This document shows, in pieces, positions 8,472-17,227 of a stretch of DNA of 64,000 nucleotides. The notes under the pieces were generated by a model. That model ran no database searches and was not told the DNA's origin. It saw only the letters and a program-made list of their open reading frames with translations. Both the position numbers and the translations under genes were made by a program. The DNA is from JAKVBH01 sp049800955 (GTDB taxonomy: Bacteria > Pseudomonadota > Alphaproteobacteria > Rhodobacterales > Rhodobacteraceae). The stretch lies in NCBI RefSeq assembly GCF_049800955.1, contig NZ_JBNAGA010000001.1, positions 2,108,001-2,172,000 on the forward strand. Direction: 5' to 3'. The stretch's first letter is position 1; each line of letters starts with the position of its first letter.

Positions 8472-9395
8472 ATGAAAACACAAAACATCCTCCTTATTGG
8501 CGCACCCGTGGATTGTGGCAAAGCGCGTCGTGGCTGCATGATGGGCCCGGACGCGTACCGAACCGCAGGCCTTTCTGACGCTCTGCAAGATCTTGGCCAC
8601 CACGTCACGGATATGGGCAATCTCGCGCCCAACGAAGGTGGCGCATGCCCCTTGCCCCATCTGCATTGCGCCGCCGAAACCATCGGATGGACCGAGCGGT
8701 TGCGCGACGCCGCGCGCGACGCGATGGACGATCATCTGCCGATTTTCCTCGGCGGCGATCATGCGCTCTCCATGGGCAGCGTTGCGGGCGTGGCGCTCCA
8801 TGCGGCCACACGGAACAGGCCACAATTCATGCTTTGGCTAGACGCGCATTCCGATTTTCATACCGCCGAGACAACGACCTCGGGCAATCTGCATGGCACG
8901 CCTGTGGGCTACGTGACGGGTCGGTCCGGCTTCCCCGGCTTCCCCCCTGTGGACGCACCCGTTTCGCCGGGGAATATCTGCATGCTGGGGCTGAGATCCG
9001 TCGATCCCGCCGAGCGCATCGCATTGTCTGAGACGGACATTGATCTCTACGACATGCGCGCCATCGACGAACAGGGCATCGCCAAACCCCTCGCCGCCTT
9101 TCTCGACCGGGTCAAGGCAGCAAACGGCGCGTTGCACGTCTCGCTTGATGTCGACTTTCTGGACCCCATCTACGCCCCTGCTGTCGGCACGACCGTGCCC
9201 GGCGGCGCCAGCATTCGCGAGGCGCATCTGGTGATGGAGATGGTTTGCGACAGCGGGTGCCTGACCTCGCTCGATCTTGTCGAGCTCAACCCTTTTCTCG
9301 ATGAACGCGGGCGCACGGCCATGGCCATGGTCGATCTGGCCGCATCGGCGCTCGGCCGCCGCGTCTTTGACAGGCCCACGCGCGCCTATTCCTGA
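8472..9395 (+). CDS. rocF: Arginase
   Basis: Binuclear manganese enzyme that hydrolyses arginine to ornithine and urea, 307 aa. The metal-binding motifs are GGDHALSMG, DAHSDFHT and SLDVDFLDP, with a final E-x-NP type motif (LVELNPFLDE). Ornithine cyclodeaminase follows after 11 bp, giving an arginine to ornithine to proline route. An Lrp-type regulator is divergent. The Shine-Dalgarno before ATG 8472 is weak. Confidence 0.93.
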   Translation: MKTQNILLIGAPVDCGKARRGCMMGPDAYRTAGLSDALQDLGHHVTDMGNLAPNEGGACPLPHLHCAAETIGWTERLRDAARDAMDDHLPIFLGGDHALSMGSVAGVALHAATRNRPQFMLWLDAHSDFHTAETTTSGNLHGTPVGYVTGRSGFPGFPPVDAPVSPGNICMLGLRSVDPAERIALSETDIDLYDMRAIDEQGIAKPLAAFLDRVKAANGALHVSLDVDFLDPIYAPAVGTTVPGGASIREAHLVMEMVCDSGCLTSLDLVELNPFLDERGRTAMAMVDLAASALGRRVFDRPTRAYS

Positions 9396-9406
9396 GGAGC
9401 CAACGC

Positions 9407-10477
9407 ATGACCATCCCCACAACAGCCACGCCTCCGTCGGATAAAGCGCTCGTGCCCTTCGTCTCGGTCGATCACATGATGCAGATCGTGCACCAGATCG
9501 GTCTGGCACAGGTCCTGCGCGATCTCACGCGCTACATTGAGGATGACTTCAAACGCTGGCCCTCCTTCGATAAGACCCCGCGCGTGGCGTCCCACTCCGA
9601 TGTGGGTGTGATTGAGTTGATGCCAACATCCGACGGCGAGAGCTATGGGTTCAAATACGTCAACGGGCATCCCAGAAATACAGCAGACGGTCTGCAAACG
9701 GTAACCGCCTTCGGTCTGCTGGCTGATGTCGCGACGGGCTATCCCGTCTTGTTGAGCGAAATGACGTTGCTCACTGCGCTGCGCACGGCAGCGACTTCTG
9801 CCTTGGCGGCGAGGTATCTTGCGCCCAAAGGCAGCACCTGCATGGCGATGATCGGCAATGGCGCGCAATCCGAGTTCCAGATACTGGCCATGCAGGCCGT
9901 CCTGGGCATCACACACATCCGGCTCTACGACACGGATCCCGAGTCCAGCCGAAAGTGCGCCGAAAATCTCGCACAAAGCACCTTGAACATCCGCATCTGC
10001 GACACACCGCAAGACGCTGTGCAAGGCGCACAGATTATCACGACATGCACAGCCGACAAACGAAACGCGCGGGTGTTGACCGACAATATGGTCGGCTCTG
10101 GCGTGCACATTAATGCCATCGGCGGCGATTGCCCGGGCAAGACGGAACTTGCGGCAGACATCCTGCATCGCTCAGAGATCTTTGTGGAATATCCCGAACA
10201 AACACGCATCGAAGGCGAAATCCAGCAATTGACACCGGATCACCCTGTAACCGAGTTGTGGCAGGTGATCTCCGGCGCGGCCACTGGGCGTCAGAACGAT
10301 CGCCACGTCACCCTGTTCGATTCAGTGGGCTTCGCCATCGAGGACTTTTCCGCCCTGCGATACCTGCGGGATGTTGTCGCACAAACGGGGTTGTTCTTAC
10401 CGCTCGATATGTTGGCAGACCCCGATGATCCCAAAGATTTATATGGCATGTTGAAGCGTGCCGCCCCCAAGCCCTAG
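9407..10477 (+). CDS. ocd: Ornithine cyclodeaminase
   Basis: Converts L-ornithine to L-proline and ammonia using bound NAD; mu-crystallin family, 356 aa. The Rossmann motif MIGNGAQSEFQ lies at about residues 146-156, and the substrate region contains LTALRTAATSALAARYLAP. It has a strong GAGGAG ribosome-binding site and is cotranscribed with arginase, which supports ornithine as the substrate rather than another amino acid of the family. Confidence 0.92.
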   Translation: MTIPTTATPPSDKALVPFVSVDHMMQIVHQIGLAQVLRDLTRYIEDDFKRWPSFDKTPRVASHSDVGVIELMPTSDGESYGFKYVNGHPRNTADGLQTVTAFGLLADVATGYPVLLSEMTLLTALRTAATSALAARYLAPKGSTCMAMIGNGAQSEFQILAMQAVLGITHIRLYDTDPESSRKCAENLAQSTLNIRICDTPQDAVQGAQIITTCTADKRNARVLTDNMVGSGVHINAIGGDCPGKTELAADILHRSEIFVEYPEQTRIEGEIQQLTPDHPVTELWQVISGAATGRQNDRHVTLFDSVGFAIEDFSALRYLRDVVAQTGLFLPLDMLADPDDPKDLYGMLKRAAPKP

Positions 10478-10793
10478 ATCCCGATCGCGCTGAGACGGAA
10501 CGTCACTGACGCTTGAGAGCACAAAAGCCTTTGTAAGACTCACCTTTAATTGTATGCAAGTAACAGCGGGTCTAGCCCACTCGCGATGGGAATGATCTCA
10601 TATCTTATGGAATGGCGTTTTTGTGCGCGATCGCGAGTCGTGTGGAGAAACGTCTGCTGTGCTGCTTGCACAGGGGGGGTCGTTTCTTCGGGGACGACCC
10701 CCTTCCCGTTTTCGTCTTTCTTTGGTCAGTTGCGCTCAACGCCGGTTGACCCATGCCAGCCCGACGCGCGACACAAGACACAAGGAGAGCGCC
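10478..10793. other. 316-bp intergenic region before the VIT gene
   Basis: No coding frame with a plausible start and ribosome-binding site is seen. The region holds a GC-rich hairpin at 10675-10702 and, just before the next gene, a good ribosome-binding site (AAGGAGA). The leader of the metal transporter gene is therefore probably long and structured. Confidence 0.5.
10675..10702 (+). terminator. Strong GC hairpin upstream of VIT transporter gene
   Basis: GGGGGTCGT (10675-10683) and ACGACCCCC (10694-10702) form a perfect 9-bp stem with a 10-nt loop. The following sequence is pyrimidine-rich (TTCCCGTTTTCGTCTTTC) but not a clean U tract. It could be a terminator, a leader-RNA element or an attenuator. 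Confidence 0.45.
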
Positions 10794-11519
10794 ATGGATT
10801 GGAGCCAACACCGCCGCACCGACCACGATCAGACCCGTCTGCAGGAATTTCTGCGGCAGATCATCTACGGCGGCAACGACGGCATTGTCACAACTTTCGC
10901 AATTGTTGCGGGCTTCGCCGGCGCGGCCGCGGACGGTGTGGCGCAGATCGGTGGATTGGCGGTTCTGGTCTTTGGACTGGCCAATCTCTTTGCTGATGGT
11001 GTGTCGATGGGATTGGGGGAGTTTCTGTCAGGACGCGCCGAAGCGGACATGTACCGCGCGCGGCGCGACGCCGAGTTGCGCGAAATTGCCCGGGACCCGG
11101 AGCAGGAACGCACTGAATTGTTTGAAATCCTGCGCCAGCGTGGCCTGCCCGCGGGCGAGGCGGACACGGTCGCCTCTCATCTCGTGCGCCATCCCGAGAT
11201 CATGGCGGATCTCATGATGACCTATGAATTCGGGATGAAGGATCCCGCCGAGGACAGCCCGGCTGTCAATGGCCTCTTTACATTTTTCAGCTTCGTTGTG
11301 TTTGGGACGGTCCCCCTCCTGCCCTACTTTTTGCTGCCAGCAGATCAGCTCACATTTCAGCTCAGCGTGAGCGCCACTGCGCTTGCCTTGCTCGTTCTGG
11401 GGCTCTTGCGGTGGCATGCCACGGGCGAGCGCGTGCTGCGCTGCGTTTGGGAGACCATGGCCGTGGGCGGGGTCTGTGCTTTGGTGGCGTATGGTGTGGG
11501 CTGGATCGTCGGAGGCTAG
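10794..11519 (+). CDS. VIT1/CCC1 family iron/manganese transporter
   Basis: Membrane protein of 241 aa from ATG 10794, preceded by AAGGAGAGC. The N-terminal region IIYGGNDGIVTTFAIVAGFAGA is the diagnostic first helix of the VIT/CCC1 family. It is followed by FGLANLFADGVSMGLGEFLSGRAEADMY, a cytoplasmic Glu-rich metal-binding domain (about residues 75-140) and three C-terminal hydrophobic helices. The family moves Fe2+ or Mn2+ out of the cytosol. Monocistronic; the stop lies 2 bp from the convergent regulator gene. Confidence 0.85.
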   Translation: MDWSQHRRTDHDQTRLQEFLRQIIYGGNDGIVTTFAIVAGFAGAAADGVAQIGGLAVLVFGLANLFADGVSMGLGEFLSGRAEADMYRARRDAELREIARDPEQERTELFEILRQRGLPAGEADTVASHLVRHPEIMADLMMTYEFGMKDPAEDSPAVNGLFTFFSFVVFGTVPLLPYFLLPADQLTFQLSVSATALALLVLGLLRWHATGERVLRCVWETMAVGGVCALVAYGVGWIVGG

Positions 11520-11521
11520 GC

Positions 11522-12628
11522 TCAACCGATCATGTCACTGCGCGAGCCACCCTTGCTTTCGTAGAACCGCTTGAGGCGCTGCAAGGCGATCCGCAACACA
11601 ACTTTGCCAGACCGCGCAGCCCATCCCATGTCCCGCTCCGCGGCCTCCAGCCCTTCGAGCTGGCAGCAGCACCGCAGAGCCATATCGCCCAGCCCGGGGC
11701 CCAGATCATAGAGCGCTTCTTCCACGCGTTTCTTGGCATCACTTGACGCATGACCGCCCATCGATCCGCCGCCGTCGACAGGTCCGGTCAGAAACGCCGA
11801 CCAGTTCTGCGTTACCTTGGGACCCATTTGCGCAAGTTCGAAATCTTCCCTCAGTCGCTCACCCGCTGCCACAAGATCAGGCTCCAGAAACGGCTTGCCA
11901 TCGCGCCCGCGTCGACGGGCCAAAACAGAAAGAGGCGTCTCCGCCAATCCGTAGCGCACCCGCCGGGTGGTTGGGCGCGGCGTAGGTTCAGCGATCTTGC
12001 CATAGGTGAACGGCGCGGCGGCATCAGCCAGGCCCGACACTTCGGCACTGCGCTGCGACTCGGCGCGCGCGAGCAACTGGCTGAGCGCAGTGCGTCCTGT
12101 TGCCGTGATGGCATAGCGCGAAATGCGCCCCGGCGTCTTGCACCCGATCCAGTCTTTCAGGGCCATCGCCTGGGCAATCGCCGTATCAACCACAGCCACG
12201 CGCTGCGTCGTCCCAGATGGGGTCTCGCGTACCACGACGGCCTTTTCCATATCAGGAACAACAGCCAGAACGGCGCCGCTTTCACACATGCGGCGCAAAA
12301 CCCGGATCGCCTCACGCTCCAGCGTCTCATCATCGCAAGACACTGGCACGACCGGCATATGGGGGCCGTCCATGGACTTGGTCTCTTTGTCGTTACCGAA
12401 CTGGCGCAGAGCGGCATCAACGAGGGGATCATCGCGGCGGCTTTCCATGCGACGCACCTGACGCATGATGGTCGACGGATGACAGCCCGACGCGCGCGCC
12501 AGGGCACGCAGCGGCGCACCATTCTCAACATGCGCAAGATAATGGCGCACCTCTTCGGGCATCCAACCGGGCAAAGATTTGCCCATGGAGTCCGGAGTGG
12601 TCTGTAGTGCGCTTTCCATGGGTGGCAT
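11522..12628 (-). CDS. DUF6456-type HTH regulator, probable GafA-like GTA activator
   Basis: Regulator of 368 aa from the ATG at 12628, preceded by AAGGGG; a TTG at 12664 would add 12 residues but has no ribosome-binding site. An N-terminal HTH region reads ALARASGCHPSTIMRQVRRM, then comes a middle segment with EREAIRVLRRMCESGAVLAV and GRISRYAITATGRTALSQLL. The C-terminal third (from RRVRYGLAETPLSVLARRRG) resembles DUF6456. This layout and length match the activator GafA of Rhodobacter capsulatus gene transfer agent as I recall it; identity is not proven here. A CtrA-like site and a DnaA box lie upstream. Confidence 0.65.
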   Translation of the reverse strand: MPPMESALQTTPDSMGKSLPGWMPEEVRHYLAHVENGAPLRALARASGCHPSTIMRQVRRMESRRDDPLVDAALRQFGNDKETKSMDGPHMPVVPVSCDDETLEREAIRVLRRMCESGAVLAVVPDMEKAVVVRETPSGTTQRVAVVDTAIAQAMALKDWIGCKTPGRISRYAITATGRTALSQLLARAESQRSAEVSGLADAAAPFTYGKIAEPTPRPTTRRVRYGLAETPLSVLARRRGRDGKPFLEPDLVAAGERLREDFELAQMGPKVTQNWSAFLTGPVDGGGSMGGHASSDAKKRVEEALYDLGPGLGDMALRCCCQLEGLEAAERDMGWAARSGKVVLRIALQRLKRFYESKGGSRSDMIG

Positions 12629-12644
12629 AGAGTTATCCCCTTTT

Positions 12645-12653
12645 TTATCCACA
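12645..12653 (+). promoter_or_regulatory. Consensus DnaA box before the GafA-like gene
   Basis: TTATCCACA matches the DnaA consensus exactly and lies 17 bp upstream of the ATG at 12628. A second partial copy, TTATCCCC (12633-12640), is adjacent. A single box in a promoter could be chance or cell-cycle control. Confidence 0.5.
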
Positions 12654-12680
12654 GATCGACTCAACCTAGAGGTGTAGGTC

Positions 12681-12695
12681 TTACTGTTTGGTTAA
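12681..12695. promoter_or_regulatory. CtrA-like site TTAC-N7-TTAA
   Basis: TTAC-TGTTTGG-TTAA differs by one base from the CtrA consensus TTAA-N7-TTAA and lies 53 bp upstream of the GafA-like start codon. In R. capsulatus gafA is under CtrA control, so the position is meaningful, but a one-mismatch site in AT-rich DNA can occur by chance. Confidence 0.4.
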
Positions 12696-12843
12696 CTGAG
12701 AACGTCTGCTTGGATATTTGTTTCTAAAAGATAAATTCTATTGAACCCCCCGAACGCATGCATCTTTCATCACGCAACACGCCCCTGAGTTGTGCCATAC
12801 GGCGAACCGCGCGGTCAGCCCGCCTTACACCATGGAGACGACG

Positions 12844-13149
12844 ATGAAAGACATTATGACAATGCTTCAAGACCTGCGCCGCCCCCGGCTTTTGATCCAG
12901 GCGGCTCGTATTGGCGCACAGAATTATCAGCGTGACTTACACCTCGCGCGCATCCTCGGATACGGCAACGCCGTCTCGGGCACACAGGCGATCATCAAAC
13001 TGATCGAACGCGAACGCGATCTGGATGAAAAACGCCGTTGCGACGACGCGGGCTACAATATTGCCCAGCATGTCGATGTTCTGAGCGCCATGATGGGCGA
13101 AGCGCGCCTGTTGCGTGCGGCGCGCACCGCCAAATTGCAGCTTGTCTGA
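12844..13149 (+). CDS. DUF6477 family protein
   Basis: Small cytoplasmic protein of 101 aa that I recognise only as a roseobacter conserved family (DUF6477). It is helical, with LRRPRLLIQAARIGAQNYQR at the N-terminus, then a basic-acidic helix IIKLIERERDLDEKRR. ATG 12844 is chosen because GGAG precedes it by 7 nt and the protein starts with the family-like MKDIMTML; an in-frame ATG at 12832 is possible. It is divergent from the GafA-like regulator and its stop abuts the next convergent gene. Function unknown. Confidence 0.75.
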   Translation: MKDIMTMLQDLRRPRLLIQAARIGAQNYQRDLHLARILGYGNAVSGTQAIIKLIERERDLDEKRRCDDAGYNIAQHVDVLSAMMGEARLLRAARTAKLQLV

Positions 13150-14691
13150 TCAGATGAAGGCGTCCGGCATGGAGGCCTTCTTCTGCGCCACATAGGCATC
13201 CAACGCCTCTGACACGGCAGGATCGAGAGCGGGTTGCTGATACGTCGCAAGCATGTGCGCCACCCGCTCTGAAGCAAGCGCCTGTGTATCGCGTCCGCCC
13301 TCTTCGGCCCAGGTTTCAAAGGGCTTGTAGTCCAGCAGATCGGTCTTCCAGAACGCCGTTTTGAAGTTTTCCTGGGTATGGGCACAGCCCAGATAGTGCC
13401 CGCCCGGCCCCACTTCCCGAATGGCATCCATCGCCTGGGCCTGCACATCGTGATCAACGCCCCGCGCCAGGCGATGCAAAACACCCAGTTGATCCGCATC
13501 CATGACGAATTTCTCGAAAGACGAGACCAACCCACCTTCAAGCCACCCGCAGGAGTGGAGCATGAAGTTCACGCCGCCGAGCAGAGCCGCGTTATGGGTA
13601 TGGGCTGTCTCATAGGCGGCTTGTGCATCAGGCAATTTGGAGCCGCAGAGCCCGCCTCCCGACCGGAACGGCAGCCCCAATCTACGGGCCAATTGGCCCG
13701 CCCCGTACAGGATGTGGCTCGCTTCAGGCGTCCCAAAAGTCGGTGCACCAGAGTTCATGTCAATCGACGTGACGAAAGCGCCCATGATCACGGGCGCGCC
13801 GGGGCGGATGATCTGCGAATAGGCAATGCCCGCCAAAACCTCGGCCAGAACCTGTGTCAATGTTCCTGCGACGGAAACTGGCGCCATGGCGCCGCCAACG
13901 ATGAAGGGCGACACGATACAGGCCTGACCCGCCTTGGCATAAACCTCGAGTGCGCCCATCATCACGTCATCGAAGGTCAATGGCGAGTTGATGTTGATCA
14001 GCGACGTCATGACTGCGTTTTGCGCAACGAACTCCTTTCCAAAGAGGATCTCGCACATCTCGACAGAATCAGCGGCGCGGGATGGCTCCGTCACAGACCC
14101 CATGAAAGGCTTGTCCGACAGGGTCATATGGGCGTGCAGCATATCGAGATGCCGCTTGTTCACGGGCACATCCGTCGGCTCGCAGACCGTGCCGCCGGAG
14201 TGATGCAGCCACTTCGACATATACCCCAGCTTCACGAATTTACGGAAATCCTCCATCGTCGCGTAACGCCGCCCACCGGAGACGTCGCGCACGAACGGCG
14301 GGCCGTATACAGGCGCGCAGACCAATGTCTTGCCGCCAATCTCGACATTGCGTTCGGGGTTACGGGCGTGCTGGATGAAGCTGGACGGCGCCGTCGCGCA
14401 AAGCTTGCGTGCCAGACCTCGCGGGATGCGGACCCGCTCGCCCGTCACATCTGCCCCAGCCTCTTTCCATCGCTCCAGCGCGGCGGGGTTGTTGACGAAG
14501 TTTACGCCAATCTCCTCCAAAACCCCTTCGGCATTGTGCTCGATGATCTCGAGGGCCTCTTCGGTCAGCACATCAAAGAGCGGGATATTGCGTTCGATGT
14601 ATTTGGCCGTTTCAAAGGAAATCGAGCTGCGTTCCGCGCGCCGGGCGGCCCCGCCGCCTCCGCGTCCACGCCGCCGTGCTGCTTCTGCCAT
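13150..14691 (-). CDS. MttB-family (trimethylamine) methyltransferase, non-pyrrolysine
   Basis: TIM-barrel methyltransferase of 513 aa, MttB superfamily. It starts at ATG 14691 with a basic Gly/Arg-rich leader, then ERNIPLFDVLTEEALEIIEHNA, typical of the family. There is no in-frame amber codon, so it belongs to the non-pyrrolysine members, which include glycine betaine methyltransferases. No corrinoid protein or corrinoid methyltransferase gene is adjacent. The same frame stays open to 16008 (952 codons), but that extension is antisense to prfC and has no support. Substrate unknown. Confidence 0.85.
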   Translation of the reverse strand: MAEAARRRGRGGGGAARRAERSSISFETAKYIERNIPLFDVLTEEALEIIEHNAEGVLEEIGVNFVNNPAALERWKEAGADVTGERVRIPRGLARKLCATAPSSFIQHARNPERNVEIGGKTLVCAPVYGPPFVRDVSGGRRYATMEDFRKFVKLGYMSKWLHHSGGTVCEPTDVPVNKRHLDMLHAHMTLSDKPFMGSVTEPSRAADSVEMCEILFGKEFVAQNAVMTSLININSPLTFDDVMMGALEVYAKAGQACIVSPFIVGGAMAPVSVAGTLTQVLAEVLAGIAYSQIIRPGAPVIMGAFVTSIDMNSGAPTFGTPEASHILYGAGQLARRLGLPFRSGGGLCGSKLPDAQAAYETAHTHNAALLGGVNFMLHSCGWLEGGLVSSFEKFVMDADQLGVLHRLARGVDHDVQAQAMDAIREVGPGGHYLGCAHTQENFKTAFWKTDLLDYKPFETWAEEGGRDTQALASERVAHMLATYQQPALDPAVSEALDAYVAQKKASMPDAFI

Positions 14692-14871
14692 GATCACACC
14701 CTCATCTTCGCGGGGACCGCCCCCGGCTTGGCATCGGTCATAGCCCGCCAGAGGCCACCACCACTGAAGAATTGCGGCGATTGAGGGGAGAAAGCGACAT
14801 CTGCACCAAAGCCAACCGCGCCTCCGCGAGAAAACTTGCGCGTCTCCCCGCGCGCCCATATACGCGGGCGC

Positions 14872-16491
14872 ATGCTGGACAACGCCACAAATCGCCCCGA
14901 ATTGCCCCCCGAGATTGCGCGCCGCCGCACCTTCGCGATCATCTCGCATCCCGATGCGGGCAAGACAACGCTGACCGAAAAATTCCTGCTCTACGGAGGC
15001 GCGATCCAGATGGCCGGGCAGGTCCGCGCCAAGGGCGAGGCGCGGCGCACGCGCTCGGATTTCATGAAGATGGAGCAGGATCGCGGCATCTCGGTGTCCG
15101 CCTCCGCCATGTCCTTTGACTTTGCCTCCGGCGGGCAAAACTTCCGCTTCAACCTTGTGGACACCCCCGGCCACTCCGATTTCTCGGAAGACACCTACCG
15201 CACGCTGACCGCCGTCGATGCCGCTGTCATGGTGATTGATGGCGCCAAAGGCGTGGAGAGCCAGACCCAAAAGCTCTTTGAGGTCTGCCGCCTGCGCGAT
15301 CTGCCGATCCTGACCTTCTGTAACAAGATGGACCGCGAAAGCCGCGACACGTTCGAGATCATCGATGAAATTCAGGAGAACCTCGCCATTGACGTGACGC
15401 CTGCCTCCTGGCCCATCGGCGTCGGCCGGGATTTCATTGGCTGCTATGACATTCTGCGCGACCGGCTTGAGATCATGGACCGGGCGGATCGCAACAAGAT
15501 TGCCGAGAGCATCGAGATTTCCGGGTTGGATGATCCGCAATTGGCCGAACATGTGCCTGCCTCCCTGCTGGAGCCGTTCCTCGAAGAAATCGAGATGGCC
15601 AAGGAACTCCTGCCCGCGCTGGATCCGCAAGCCGTGCTGGAAGGACACATGACGCCGATCTGGTTTGGCTCCGCGATCAATTCCTTTGGCGTACAGGAGC
15701 TTATGGCGGGCATCGGGCGATACGGCCCCGAGCCGCAGCCGCAAAAAGCCACGCCGCGCGCGATTGCGCCGGAGGAGAAGAAGGTCGCAGGTTTTGTCTT
15801 CAAGGTGCAGGCCAATATGGACCCCAAGCACCGCGACCGCGTGGCCTTTGTCCGTATGGCCTCGGGCCATTTCAAGCGGGGTATGAAGCTGACCCATGTG
15901 CGCACGAAAAAGCCCATGGCGATCTCGAACCCTGTGCTCTTTCTCGCCTCCGACCGTGAGCTCGCCGAAGAAGCCTGGGCCGGAGACATTATTGGTATCC
16001 CCAACCACGGCCAGCTGCGCATCGGCGATACACTGACCGAGGGCGAGATGCTGCGCGCTGCAGGCATCCCCTCCTTCGCGCCGGAGCTATTGCAGGGCGT
16101 GCGCGCGGGCGATCCTCTCAAGGCCAAACATCTTGAGAAAGCACTGATGCAATTTGCCGAGGAAGGAGCCGCCAAGGTCTTCAAGCCCATGATCGGCTCT
16201 GGCTTCATCGTCGGTGTCGTGGGCGCGCTGCAATTCGAGGTTCTGGCCAGCCGGATCGAGATGGAATACGGGCTTCCCGTGCGCTTTGAACAAAGCCAGT
16301 TCACCTCTGCGCGTTGGGCCACAGGCGACAAGCTCGCGCTCGATAAATTCTCCAACGCCAACAAGCAGCATATGGCCACCGACAACGACGGTGACATGGT
16401 CTACCTGACCCGCCTGCAATGGGACATTGACCGCGCGATCCGCGATTACCCTGACGTTACGCTCAGCGCGACCAAGGAAATGATGACCTGA
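14872..16491 (+). CDS. prfC: Peptide chain release factor 3
   Basis: GTPase that removes RF1/RF2 from the ribosome after termination, 539 aa from ATG 14872 (E. coli 529 aa). The G1 motif SHPDAGKTT, G3 DTPGHSDF and G4 CNKMDRE are present, and RDRVAFVRMASGHFKRGMK marks domain II. An upstream in-frame ATG at 14836 is less likely because it adds a non-conserved leader. Divergent from the MttB-family gene. Confidence 0.95.
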   Translation: MLDNATNRPELPPEIARRRTFAIISHPDAGKTTLTEKFLLYGGAIQMAGQVRAKGEARRTRSDFMKMEQDRGISVSASAMSFDFASGGQNFRFNLVDTPGHSDFSEDTYRTLTAVDAAVMVIDGAKGVESQTQKLFEVCRLRDLPILTFCNKMDRESRDTFEIIDEIQENLAIDVTPASWPIGVGRDFIGCYDILRDRLEIMDRADRNKIAESIEISGLDDPQLAEHVPASLLEPFLEEIEMAKELLPALDPQAVLEGHMTPIWFGSAINSFGVQELMAGIGRYGPEPQPQKATPRAIAPEEKKVAGFVFKVQANMDPKHRDRVAFVRMASGHFKRGMKLTHVRTKKPMAISNPVLFLASDRELAEEAWAGDIIGIPNHGQLRIGDTLTEGEMLRAAGIPSFAPELLQGVRAGDPLKAKHLEKALMQFAEEGAAKVFKPMIGSGFIVGVVGALQFEVLASRIEMEYGLPVRFEQSQFTSARWATGDKLALDKFSNANKQHMATDNDGDMVYLTRLQWDIDRAIRDYPDVTLSATKEMMT

Positions 16492-16505
16492 CCCGGCGGG
16501 TCAGG
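16487..16505 (+). terminator. Hairpin overlapping the prfC stop codon
   Basis: CCTGACCC and GGGTCAGG form an 8-bp perfect stem with a 3-nt loop that includes the prfC stop codon. No U tract follows, so it is at best a weak or factor-assisted terminator. Confidence 0.3.
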
Positions 16506-16516
16506 ATGTCCTGACT

Positions 16517-16545
16517 TTGGCAAAGACACACTTTTATGGTATGAT
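16517..16545 (+). promoter_or_regulatory. Sigma-70 type promoter of the first VPLPA-CTERM gene
   Basis: TTGGCA (16517-16522) and TATGAT (16540-16545) are separated by exactly 17 bp, close to the housekeeping consensus. The predicted start is near 16552, giving a leader of about 58 nt with AGGAGGGG before the ATG at 16610. Confidence 0.65.
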
Positions 16546-16609
16546 CCGGTAGCTTCGCACAACTTTTGCGGGGCGCATTCCTATTTTTAAACTTCAGGAG
16601 GGGCAAATT

Positions 16610-17203
16610 ATGTCCATTATTCGAATACTTGCGGCACTGGCGCTCACCTTTGTGACCGCCGTTGGCGCACAAGCGGCCCAGATCACCTTCATCCACACCA
16701 CGCTGGATGCCTCCGGCACCATCAATGGCGAAGTCTTCGGGACGTCTGACGTCACGATCACGGCAACGGGTGACACCAATAACATCCAAAGCTTTGGCAG
16801 CGGGTTCTTCATCAATCACGCCTCCGCATCCATCGAAATCCTTGGCGTCGGCACGTTCGACTTTCTGTCGCCGACGCGGACCTTCGTGAACAACGCCAAC
16901 GAGGTGGTGGGATTCAGCCGTGAGGGAGCAAACGGTAACGATCTGCTGAACGGGCCTGAAGACTCGATCTTTTCGAGCTGGGACATGACCACAAGCATCG
17001 GCCCTGTCACAGGCGATCTGGAATACCTCCAATGGACCAATTCGCCGGTTGAAACCGACGCCGGAACACTTGTCTTCAACAACGCGACTGTGTTCGGCTC
17101 CTTCGAAGCGATTGTCGCTCCTGTTCCGCTGCCTGCGGCGGGCTGGTTGATGATTGCTGGCATCGGTGGCCTGGCCGCCATGCGTCGCAACCGCAAGAGC
17201 TAA
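16610..17203 (+). CDS. VPLPA-CTERM sorting-signal protein 1
   Basis: Exported protein of 197 aa. It has an N-terminal Sec signal peptide (hydrophobic ILAALALTFVTAVGAQA, cleavage after AQA) and a C-terminal VPLPA motif, hydrophobic segment and Arg-rich end (MRRNRK). This is the tripartite PEP-CTERM-like exosortase target, VPLPA variant. The middle region is a beta-rich, Thr/Asn-rich module without recognised enzyme motifs. Its own promoter and terminator make it monocistronic. Two other VPLPA proteins lie at 21793 and 49646; no exosortase gene is in the window. Function unknown, probably surface or matrix protein. Confidence 0.85.
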   Translation: MSIIRILAALALTFVTAVGAQAAQITFIHTTLDASGTINGEVFGTSDVTITATGDTNNIQSFGSGFFINHASASIEILGVGTFDFLSPTRTFVNNANEVVGFSREGANGNDLLNGPEDSIFSSWDMTTSIGPVTGDLEYLQWTNSPVETDAGTLVFNNATVFGSFEAIVAPVPLPAAGWLMIAGIGGLAAMRRNRKS

Positions 17204-17227
17204 CCGGGTCCTCAAGGTTCCCACACG

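Noticed and set aside
8376..8825. N-terminal extension of the Lrp-type regulator to 295 aa
   Set aside because: It would run through the divergent promoter and antisense to arginase; Lrp proteins are about 150 aa and begin at MDDLDRQL.
14692..16008. 952-codon leftward reading frame that extends the MttB-family gene over prfC
   Set aside because: The extra 439 codons are antisense to the well-supported prfC gene and have no recognisable domain; MttB proteins begin at the ATG near 14691.
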